A stretch of DNA of 64,000 bases from Glaciibacter superstes DSM 21135 (GTDB lineage: Bacteria > Actinomycetota > Actinomycetes > Actinomycetales > Microbacteriaceae), in assembly GCF_000421145.1 (NCBI RefSeq), contig NZ_ATWH01000002.1, forward strand, positions 1 through 64,000, given 5' to 3'. The notes beneath the pieces were generated by a model, which was not told where the DNA came from, ran no database searches, and was given only the letters and a program-made list of their open reading frames with translations. The position numbers were made by a program, and so were the translations under genes. This document shows positions 57,110-64,000 of this stretch, in pieces (the first letter of the stretch is position 1; each line of letters opens with the position of its first letter).

Positions 57110-60100
57110 GTGACGGTGTCGATGCGGGTGATGTCGGCTGGCGACGGCTACAAGTACCTGCTGCGCACAGTGGCGGCTGGTGACGGCGACCGGGACCTTT
57201 CGACCCCGTTGACGAGGTATTACAACGCGGACGGCACGCCGCCGGGACGCTGGATGGGCAGCGGCCTCCCAACGCTCGGAAGCGGGCAACTCCGCGACAG
57301 TGATGAAGTTACCGAGGCGCAGCTCCAACTGTTGATCGGAATGGGGCGTGACCCTCTCACAGGTGCCCCGCTGGGGCGGGCGTACCCGGCTTACAAGTCC
57401 GTGACTCAACGCGTTGAGGAGCGAGTCGGAACGCTCGATCCCAAGCTGGGGCCGACCGCTCGGGGCCGAGCAGTCGCGGCGATCGAGGCCGCGGAATCCG
57501 AGCGTGGCACACGACGAGCAGTGGCCGGATACGACTTCACCTTCTCCATCCCGAAATCCGCCTCCGTGCTGTGGGCAGTCGCTGACGCAGGAACGCAATC
57601 ACTCATCGTCAACGCACATCACGCGGCGGTTGCAGAAGTGGTTGCGTTCATGGAGCGCGAGGTTGCAGCCACTCGCGCCGGTGCAACCCCTGGGGATGGT
57701 GCCGTTGCGCAGGTCGAGGTACGCGGGCTGATCGCGACAGCCTATGACCACTACGACTCGCGCGCGGGTGACCCCCACCTGCATACGCACGTCGTGATCA
57801 GCAACAAGGTGCAGACCGTGCTCGACAACAAGTGGCGAAGCCTGGACGGGCGCCCCCTCCACGCTGCAACGGTGGCGCTCTCCGAGTTCCACGAAGCGGT
57901 GTTCGCGGATCACCTCACGCGGCTCTTCGGTGTGGAGTGGGAAACACGTGATCGCGGACGAGACCGCAACGCGGCATGGGCCATAGCGAAGGTCCCAGAA
58001 CAACTCGTGTCCGAGTTTTCGTCGCGCTCGCGGCATATCAACGAGGAGAAGGATCGGCTCATCGCCGCGTACGTGGAGAAGCACGGCAGACAACCCTCCC
58101 GCACGACGATCATCAAGCTGCGTGCCCAGGCGGCACTCGCCACACGACCGGAGAAAGAGATCCATTCCCTCGCCGAACTCACCACTGAATGGAGGCATCG
58201 GGCGGGCACGATCCTTGGTGTCGATGCCACTCGCTGGGCACGCGAGGTCACGGCGAATGAGGCGCCGTTGCTCCTGCGCGCTGATGATGTGCCGCTTGAC
58301 GTAGTTCGTGGGCTGGGACAGAGCGTCGTGGCCGCAGTCGGGGAAAAGCGTTCCACTTGGCGCCGCTGGAATCTCACCGCCGAAGCTGCCCGGCAAACGA
58401 TGAGGTACCGTTTCGCCAGCACACGCGATCGCGAAGCGATCATCGGCATGGTTGTCGATGCTGCCGAGGCCGTGTCGATTCGGCTCACGCCGCCCGAACT
58501 GGCATCCAGCCCTGCCATCTTTCGCAGGAGCGATGAATCGTCGGTGTTCCGGCCGAAGAACTCCACGGTGTTCTCGTCGGGTGAGCTGCTCGACGCCGAG
58601 GAGCGCCTGCTTCAACTCGCTCACACAACAACGGGCCCGACCGTCTCGCTGGAGACGGTCGAACGCATCGTGCGGAAGCCCGACCGTGAGGGGTTGGTGC
58701 TCGGGGAAGACCAAGCGTCTGCGCTGACGAAGATCGCTGTCTCCGGTCGTGTCGTTGATCTGCTCGTCGGCCCGGCTGGCGCCGGGAAAACGACCGCCAT
58801 GAACGCACTACGCCGGGCATGGGAAAAGGAACACGGTCAACGATCCGTCGTCGGGCTGGCCCCCTCTTCGAGTGCGGCACAAGTGCTTGCCGAGGATCTC
58901 GGGATCACAACTGAGAACACGGCGAAGTGGTGGCAGAATCACCTGCGAGAAGGTGAGACCTTTCAGTCGGGCCAGCTCGTCATCGTTGATGAAGCGTCAC
59001 TCGCGGGAACGCTTTCCCTGGACCGAATCACCCAGCTTGCTGCTGATGCTGGGGCAAAAGTGTTGCTCGTCGGAGACTACGCGCAGCTCCAGGCTGTCGA
59101 CGCGGGCGGCGCCTTTGGGATGCTCACGCATGATCGTTATGACGTGCCCGAACTTATCGACGTTCACCGCTTCACGCACGACTGGGAAAAGCGTGCGTCC
59201 CTCGATCTTCGCCATGGCCACACCGACGTCATCGACACCTACGACGAGCACCAACGCATCGTTGACGGGGACACCGAGGAAATGATCGATTCAGCGTATA
59301 CCGCCTGGCGCAGCGATCTCGTCGCGGGGCGTGCAACGGTTCTCGTCTCAGACTCCAATGAATCGGTGACCGCACTCAACAACCGAGCGCGCACCGATCT
59401 GATTCTCGATGGCGCCGTTCGCGGGTCACGTGAGTCTGAGCTGCACGATGGAACCCATGCGGCATCCGGAGATATCGTCATCACGCGCCGCAATGACCGC
59501 CGCCTACTGGCAGGGCGAGGCTGGGTGCGCAACGGAGATCGCTGGAACGTCGTCGATGTTCGACGCGATGGATCGATGCTTGTTCGACGGGCTGGAAGTT
59601 CCTGGGGGACCAGCGTTCTTCTGCCAGCCGATTATGTAGCTGAGCACGTCGAACTCGGCTACGCCGTGACATCCTTCCGCGCGCAAGGCCTCACCACCGA
59701 TACTGTACACGTGCTCGTCGACTCGACGATGTCCCGGGAGAACTTCTACGTGGCGATGACACGGGGTCGTGATGCCAACGTCGCCTACGTCGCAGTCGAC
59801 AAGCCCGACCCATCCCACGATGGTCCACATCCTGGTGAGAACGATGAAGTCACCGGCCGCAGCGTTCTCACCGGAGTGCTCCAGCACGTCGGTGCCGAAC
59901 TTTCCGCGCATGAAACGATCGCCGTTGAACAAGAGTCCTGGGGATCGATCGCGCAGCTTGCCGCAGAATACGAGACGATCGCCTCGGCCGCGCAGCGCGA
60001 CCGGTGGGCATCCCTGGTGCGAGCGTCCGGCCTCAGTACAGAAGAAGCCGAGGAGGTCATTAGCTCGGATGCGTTCGACCCCTTGACTGCAGAGCTGCGC

Positions 60101-60667
60101 CGAGCTGAAGCAAACCATCATGACCTGGCCAACTTGCTCCCACGTCTCGTCCGTGCGCGTGGCTTTGGCGATGCGGACGACATCGCTGCCGTCATCCGAC
60201 ACCGAGTTATCGACGCCACCGCGCGACCAGCTGGATCAGGCCGCACACGCAAGGTGCCCAGGCTCATCGCCGGGCTCGTACCCGAAACGATGGGACCGGT
60301 TGCTGGTGACATGCGTCAGGCGCTCGATGAACGTCGTCACCTCATCACGCAGCGAGCCGACGCAGTGCGCGACAAAGCCATCGTCGATGATGCGCAATGG
60401 ATCGCGTCACTCGGTGAAGCTCCCGCTGCCGCATCGGGGCGTGAGAGTTGGCAGCTGGCAGCGCGGACGATCGCCGCGTATCGCGACCGATACGCCGTCA
60501 CGACGCCGAGCCCGCTTGGGCTCCGACCCGAGGCCACGGCGCAGCGAATCGATCACGCGAGGGCCGAAGCAGCACTCACCGAGATCCGCCGTATGAACGC
60601 CGCGGCCAAGGTTGTGCAGTCCCATCGTGAGCCGTCTGAGAGGACTTCGGAGAGGCGGGTGCTCTGA
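57110..60667 (+). CDS. MobF relaxase-helicase (TraA/TrwC-like)
   Basis: Protein of 1185 residues from GTG 57110. The N-terminal relaxase domain (VMSAGDGYKYLLRTVAAGDG; catalytic Tyr near residue 14-16) has the metal-binding HIS cluster in DPHLHTHVVISN near 220. The TraI-type helicase has Walker A VGPAGAGKTTAMNALRRAW near 552 and Walker B LVIVDEASLAG. AVTSFRAQGLTTDTVHVLVD and VAMTRGRDAN are motifs V and VI. The C-terminal part is helical. It nicks oriT and unwinds the strand for transfer. It is on the opposite strand and 9 kb away from the other transfer genes. Confidence 0.95.
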   Translation: MTVSMRVMSAGDGYKYLLRTVAAGDGDRDLSTPLTRYYNADGTPPGRWMGSGLPTLGSGQLRDSDEVTEAQLQLLIGMGRDPLTGAPLGRAYPAYKSVTQRVEERVGTLDPKLGPTARGRAVAAIEAAESERGTRRAVAGYDFTFSIPKSASVLWAVADAGTQSLIVNAHHAAVAEVVAFMEREVAATRAGATPGDGAVAQVEVRGLIATAYDHYDSRAGDPHLHTHVVISNKVQTVLDNKWRSLDGRPLHAATVALSEFHEAVFADHLTRLFGVEWETRDRGRDRNAAWAIAKVPEQLVSEFSSRSRHINEEKDRLIAAYVEKHGRQPSRTTIIKLRAQAALATRPEKEIHSLAELTTEWRHRAGTILGVDATRWAREVTANEAPLLLRADDVPLDVVRGLGQSVVAAVGEKRSTWRRWNLTAEAARQTMRYRFASTRDREAIIGMVVDAAEAVSIRLTPPELASSPAIFRRSDESSVFRPKNSTVFSSGELLDAEERLLQLAHTTTGPTVSLETVERIVRKPDREGLVLGEDQASALTKIAVSGRVVDLLVGPAGAGKTTAMNALRRAWEKEHGQRSVVGLAPSSSAAQVLAEDLGITTENTAKWWQNHLREGETFQSGQLVIVDEASLAGTLSLDRITQLAADAGAKVLLVGDYAQLQAVDAGGAFGMLTHDRYDVPELIDVHRFTHDWEKRASLDLRHGHTDVIDTYDEHQRIVDGDTEEMIDSAYTAWRSDLVAGRATVLVSDSNESVTALNNRARTDLILDGAVRGSRESELHDGTHAASGDIVITRRNDRRLLAGRGWVRNGDRWNVVDVRRDGSMLVRRAGSSWGTSVLLPADYVAEHVELGYAVTSFRAQGLTTDTVHVLVDSTMSRENFYVAMTRGRDANVAYVAVDKPDPSHDGPHPGENDEVTGRSVLTGVLQHVGAELSAHETIAVEQESWGSIAQLAAEYETIASAAQRDRWASLVRASGLSTEEAEEVISSDAFDPLTAELRRAEANHHDLANLLPRLVRARGFGDADDIAAVIRHRVIDATARPAGSGRTRKVPRLIAGLVPETMGPVAGDMRQALDERRHLITQRADAVRDKAIVDDAQWIASLGEAPAAASGRESWQLAARTIAAYRDRYAVTTPSPLGLRPEATAQRIDHARAEAALTEIRRMNAAAKVVQSHREPSERTSERRVL

Positions 60668-60732
60668 CCGCTGCCCAGTCGCGCCGGTGCACGCGCTTTT
60701 CTCCAGTCAACTGCGCTGAAGAAGATGAGCGA

Positions 60733-61740
60733 TTACAGGCCGCGTGAATCGGGTGAGCGACGATCACAAGCTGCAGCGATGCGAAATGCTCGTGACAGCT
60801 CCGTGTTGGGGTCGTTGCTCTTGTCCTCGTCGGCGAGTCGAAGAACGTCTTCGGAACCTGTGAGCAAACGGGCGCGTCTGTCTTGAATAAGGATGTTGGA
60901 GCCATAGCTGGCGGCACTCGTCACGGGGCCAGGAACCGCACCGACTGAGCGACCAAGCTCCACTGCTTCGTTGGCGACACGCAGCGATCCTGACCGCGCC
61001 CCCGCCTCAACGATCACCGTCGTCGAGGAGAGCGCGGCCATAATCCGGCCACGATCGAGAAAGCGCTGCCGTGTTGGCGCAACACCCGGTGCAACCTCAG
61101 AAACGAGGAGACCTTGTTGCTCAATACGCGCAAACAGATCCGCGTGTCCGGCAGGGTATGCGCGATCGACCCCACCCGCGAGGACTGCAATCGTTCTTCC
61201 ACCGGTCGCCAACGCCGACTGGTGTGCGACTGCTTCGATGCCGTAAGCACCACCAGCGACAACGACACGGCCACTGAGCGCGAGGTCACTGGCGAGCTCA
61301 ATCGCCATGTGGTCTCCATACGCTGTGGAGGCGCGCGCACCGGTCAACGTGATGCGGTCGGCTAGAGGCTGGGCCAGCAGCGCAGTCTCGCCACGCGTCC
61401 AAAGTGCATATGGTGTGCGGGCTCCGAGATCGTTGAGGGCGACTGGCCAATCCTCCTCACCCGGAATCAGGACCCGGAGACCTTGTCGCTCGAAGGCTGC
61501 CATCTGTGTGGCCAAGGTGTCGGCGCTGCTCACAGTGTGTAAGCGTTCGCGCCATACTGCCGCTGCGATTTGGTCGAGGCCGGGCACCGCGCCGTCAGCA
61601 TCAGCGAGGCGGAGCAGTTCTACAGCGCCGACTCGGCCAACGAGACGACCGGTCGACGGATCGTTCGGTGGAGCCACGAGCGAGAGAACGGTACGCGCGC
61701 TCCGCTCGTCGTGTCCGAGGGAAGAGAGGGAAGTCATCAT
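60733..61740 (-). CDS. dprA: DprA-like DNA-processing protein
   Basis: Protein of 335 residues. The Rossmann domain has LTGARASTAYGDHMAIELAS, VVAGGAYGIEAVAHQSALAT, TIAVLAGGVDRAYPAGHADL and TVIVEAGARSGSLRVANEAV, the motifs of DprA/Smf. It lacks the C-terminal DML1-like winged helix in any clear form and has a long N-terminal part. DprA loads RecA on incoming single strands; in a conjugative element it may process DNA entering the recipient. It is convergent with the relaxase gene. Chromosomal DprA genes have other neighbours. Confidence 0.88.
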   Translation of the reverse strand: MMTSLSSLGHDERSARTVLSLVAPPNDPSTGRLVGRVGAVELLRLADADGAVPGLDQIAAAVWRERLHTVSSADTLATQMAAFERQGLRVLIPGEEDWPVALNDLGARTPYALWTRGETALLAQPLADRITLTGARASTAYGDHMAIELASDLALSGRVVVAGGAYGIEAVAHQSALATGGRTIAVLAGGVDRAYPAGHADLFARIEQQGLLVSEVAPGVAPTRQRFLDRGRIMAALSSTTVIVEAGARSGSLRVANEAVELGRSVGAVPGPVTSAASYGSNILIQDRRARLLTGSEDVLRLADEDKSNDPNTELSRAFRIAAACDRRSPDSRGL

Positions 61741-61926
61741 CGGGCTCCTTCACAGCAGTCATTACCGTGAAGGTGCACAGAGCCGCCCTTCCGTATGTCG
61801 TTGGTCCGGCGTACCCTTGAAACCAGGCGACACACTCAATGTTCGCCATCGCCCGCGCGATGGCATGACGGCCCCAGGGCAGTCCTTCAAGGTTCAACGT
61901 TGCCGAGCCATGAGAGGACCGTTGTC

Positions 61927-62271
61927 ATGTTTCGAATCATCTGGGTTATCAGCATCCACCTCCGCAACTTCATGCGCAGGTACATGCCGACCAACATCCT
62001 GCTCGACGCGATTCGCGCCCGCCGCGGGCTCAAGTGGGGCGTGCCCGCGATGCTTCTCGCCATCCCGTATCTCTTCGCCGCGAGCATCTGCACGGCTCTC
62101 ATCGACGGGGGAGCGTCCCGCTGGCTCTACGTCGTTGCACTTGTCTGCATCTGGAACGCGCTCAAGTTTTTCGTGATCGGGCCGGTCTCAGCGGTGTTGA
62201 TAATGCGGATCAAGCATGCTGAACGTCGGGCCATGGGACACACCGTGAATTCCACCGCCGCGGCTTCGTAG
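61927..62271 (+). CDS. small membrane protein
   Basis: Protein of 114 residues from ATG 61927. It has the opening WVISIHLRNFMRRYMPTNIL, then LKWGVPAMLLAIPYLFAASI and WLYVVALVCIWNALKFFVIG as two membrane spans, and a basic cytoplasmic tail. I have seen this kind beside transfer genes in actinobacterial ICEs, sometimes labelled sulfate permease without support. The function is unknown. The gene stands between the divergent dprA and the OLD ATPase. Confidence 0.75.
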   Translation: MFRIIWVISIHLRNFMRRYMPTNILLDAIRARRGLKWGVPAMLLAIPYLFAASICTALIDGGASRWLYVVALVCIWNALKFFVIGPVSAVLIMRIKHAERRAMGHTVNSTAAAS

Positions 62272-62678
62272 AGCGCTCGGCAAATTATCTGCGCGATTTG
62301 GCGGCTGCGACCCGCGGGCTGTGATTCCTCGGCGAAGAGCGTTGTCTCATAGGATTGCGGCTATGTGACACTCCAACGAGGAGGTGCCTGCGTGTCCACG
62401 AGCCAGGCCCATTGAATGTCACGGCTGATCGGGCCCGCCACCTGATGTACGTGCGCTTCCTGACCAGGATGGGCCCGCCAGGTCAAACGCGAACGACGCA
62501 AAGGAAATGAAGGTCGTTTCGAGATGGATGGACGCCTGACCGGGTTGAAAGGGCCGCTTTAGCGGTCCAGGTATGTCCTGATCGACAGACGCCCATTCGT
62601 CGGGCATGCTTGGGCAATCAGGTATCTTCCGATTCCGTAGGGGCGCAAGACGAAGCGGTCCTCCAGTTAGGACCACGA
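62272..62678. other. intergenic region before the OLD ATPase
   Basis: No convincing gene is seen. GGGCCCGCCA occurs twice, at 62431-62440 and 62471-62480, flanking DNA that does not translate well. Base composition changes from about here: the DNA to the right is less GC-rich. It may be a junction between the ICE body and a separate insertion, or an ordinary promoter region. Confidence 0.4.
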
Positions 62679-64000
62679 ATGCCCCCGGACATCGCGCCAT
62701 CAATCGATGCGTCTCGGCCGGAAGCTCCTGCAACTCCAGCGCCGCTGCGCGTCAGCAACATCAGCGTGAGGAACTTCAGGCTTCTGCATAAGGTGGACGT
62801 CGCTCTCAGCGATAGTGCAACGGTACTGGTGGGGCGCAACAACACAGGGAAGACCTCATTGGCGGAGGTCATGTCGCGGTTCTTCCAAAAGACGAGCTTC
62901 AAGCTGGCTCTTGCTGACTTCTCGTCCGAGACGTATGACCAGTTTCGTCGTGCCTGCGAGTTGTATCTCGATCACAACGAAGACGCGGCCAGAGATGCGT
63001 TACCGACGATCACATTGACGATCAACATCGCGTACGACCCGAAACTTCCTGAGTACGGACCGTTGTCTGCTCTCATCGTCGATCTCGATTTGAGCTGCAA
63101 TGAGGCTAGAGTCCAATTCGACTATGCGCTCGAAGGGGGGCGCTTGAAGGAGTTCTTTGAAGGGATCTCCCTGGACCCGACAACTGGCGCATTACCAAGT
63201 ACCGTGACAGTGCTTGACGCTGTAGGCGACCGAATTCCCAAACTTTTCAAACGAACGATCGCAGCAGTTGACCCGAACGACTCGTCGAACACGAGAGAAG
63301 TTACGCTCGATGCAGTTCGCAAACTCATCACAGTTGATTTCTTGCAAGCACAGCGTGGACTGGACGACGAAAAAGAGCGCCCAAAGGACTTAATCGGGCA
63401 GATCTTTCAGTCACTCTTTACCGCTGCATCAAACGCAGAAGACGATACCGCCCAGCGCCGGACCGCCGACGATCTTGCAAAAGCCGTGGAGGGAATTGAG
63501 ACGCAACTTGGCGCTCAGGTAGGGCGCATGGTTGCTGGCGTCATTCCGACGCTCGAACGATTCGGATATCCCGGTTTGCATGACCAGGAACTTGAGACGA
63601 AGACCAAACTTGACATTGAACGATTGCTCTCGAATTACACGAGCGTCCACTATCGCGGGGTAGCAGGAGTTTCACTCCCAGAGTCGTACAGCGGACTCGG
63701 CTCACGGAATCTCATCTTGATTCTCCTGACTCTCCTGAGCTATTACAGGGAGTACGCGGCCAGGGGCAACACCCCAGGTGTTCATCTCGTTTTTGTGGAA
63801 GAGCCCGAAGCTCATTTACATCCGCAGATGCAGGAAGTTTTCATCGATCAACTGAGCAGTCTCGCGAAACTGTTCCCTGGCATCGATAAGACCAGTCAGG
63901 ATTGGTCGGCCCAATTCTTGGTGTCCACCCATTCTTCGCATGTCGCCAACAAGGCACCGTTCTCGGCGATTCGATACTTCCGCCTGGCTCGTGCCGTGAC
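62679..64000 (+). CDS. OLD-family AAA ATPase (partial, runs off the edge)
   Basis: The first 440 residues of a protein cut by the window edge, from ATG 62679 (TTAGGA before it). After a Pro/Ala-rich start, ISVRNFRLLHKVDVALSDSA and the Walker A GRNNTGKTSLAEV (from about residue 52) open an SMC/RecF-like ATPase. SYSGLGSRNLILILLTLLSY is signature-like, VHLVFVEEPEAHLHPQMQE is Walker B with the OLD pattern, and FLVSTHSSHVANKAPF follows. A TOPRIM nuclease domain is expected next but is not visible. OLD proteins act in phage defence, alone or in Gabija-like pairs. Its codons are less GC-rich than the genes around it. Confidence 0.88.
   Translation, partial: MPPDIAPSIDASRPEAPATPAPLRVSNISVRNFRLLHKVDVALSDSATVLVGRNNTGKTSLAEVMSRFFQKTSFKLALADFSSETYDQFRRACELYLDHNEDAARDALPTITLTINIAYDPKLPEYGPLSALIVDLDLSCNEARVQFDYALEGGRLKEFFEGISLDPTTGALPSTVTVLDAVGDRIPKLFKRTIAAVDPNDSSNTREVTLDAVRKLITVDFLQAQRGLDDEKERPKDLIGQIFQSLFTAASNAEDDTAQRRTADDLAKAVEGIETQLGAQVGRMVAGVIPTLERFGYPGLHDQELETKTKLDIERLLSNYTSVHYRGVAGVSLPESYSGLGSRNLILILLTLLSYYREYAARGNTPGVHLVFVEEPEAHLHPQMQEVFIDQLSSLAKLFPGIDKTSQDWSAQFLVSTHSSHVANKAPFSAIRYFRLARAV

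Larger units (their letters stand above)
30010..64000. mobile_element. integrative and conjugative element in tRNA-Pro (left end, incomplete)
   Basis: From the tRNA-Pro 3' end to the window edge the genes are those of an actinobacterial ICE. They are a tyrosine integrase and excisionase next to the tRNA, a type IV secretion set (coupling protein, VirB4, SCO6880-like, TrbL-like, DUF6112 pair, M23 hydrolase), ParB, primase-polymerase, ArdC and a MobF relaxase. The cargo covers efflux, regulators, DNA methylation and an OLD ATPase. I found no second copy of the tRNA-Pro 3' end, so the right attachment site is outside the window, or the last 2 kb belong to another insertion. Confidence 0.85.

Noticed and set aside
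60668-62678. Right attachment site of the ICE
   Set aside because: No copy of the tRNA-Pro 3' end was seen in the last few kilobases; the element appears to continue past the window.

Overview
The window is high-GC DNA from an actinobacterium, most probably of the family Microbacteriaceae. The signs are the rRNA operon with a tRNA-free 16S-23S spacer, the chromosomal gene order HAD phosphatase - tlyA - nadK - recN - pyrG - NUDIX - xerD - parA - scpA - scpB - rluB - tyrA - cmk - der, and several genes that look leaderless (a TANNNT box about 7 nt before the start codon). The genus cannot be fixed from reading alone.

Layout. (1) Bases 1-5.7 kb hold a complete rrn operon (16S-23S-5S) with leader, processing stalk and terminator. 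(2) 5.9-14.7 kb is a conserved housekeeping block on the + strand: a repeat-rich basic protein, a HAD phosphatase, TlyA, NAD kinase, RecN, CTP synthase and a NUDIX hydrolase, tightly packed and often overlapping. (3) 14.7-20.7 kb is a sugar module set into that block: a LacI-type regulator, two LacI-like operators 20 bp apart, a lipoprotein/Tat substrate-binding protein, two ABC permeases and a GH51 alpha-L-arabinofuranosidase. No ATPase is encoded, so a shared one such as MsiK is presumably used. (4) 20.8-28.4 kb resumes the conserved order: XerD, ParA-like, ScpA, ScpB, RluB, TyrA, Cmk and Der, linking chromosome segregation with translation and metabolism. (5) 28.5-30.0 kb has a small membrane protein, a GNAT acetyltransferase, a palindromic dispersed-type repeat and tRNA-Pro(GGG).

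(6) From the 3' end of tRNA-Pro to the right edge lies an integrative and conjugative element (ICE) whose right end is not reached. A tyrosine integrase and excisionase abut the tRNA. From there to 48.1 kb nearly everything is one minus-strand array: DUF4913, SSB-like, coupling protein, VirB4-like ATPase, SCO6880-like protein, TrbL-like channel, two DUF6112 small membrane proteins, an M23 hydrolase, a VirB8-like anchor, ParB, DUF2637/HTH, primase-polymerase and ArdC-like antirestriction. Many of these genes share start/stop bases. The MobF relaxase lies apart, on the + strand at 57.1-60.7 kb, next to a DprA-like protein.

(7) Between transfer array and relaxase is a cargo bay at 48.3-56.8 kb. 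It carries a Cmx-like MFS exporter with an AraC regulator, a DHA2 MFS exporter with a divergent TetR and two operators, a second TetR with DUF1761 and DUF1905 genes, and the wreck of a CsoR-controlled FAD oxidoreductase locus. It also carries a cytosine-5 DNA methyltransferase whose gene appears to contain a second overlapping ORF. The right edge starts an OLD-family ATPase of different base composition, possibly a defence gene.

The most unusual things seen are the nested ORF inside the methyltransferase gene, a perfect 31-bp palindrome inside the ICE parB gene (a candidate centromere), an RNA hairpin that would bury the ribosome binding site of the Cmx-like exporter, and the fossil CsoR locus with its operator intact.
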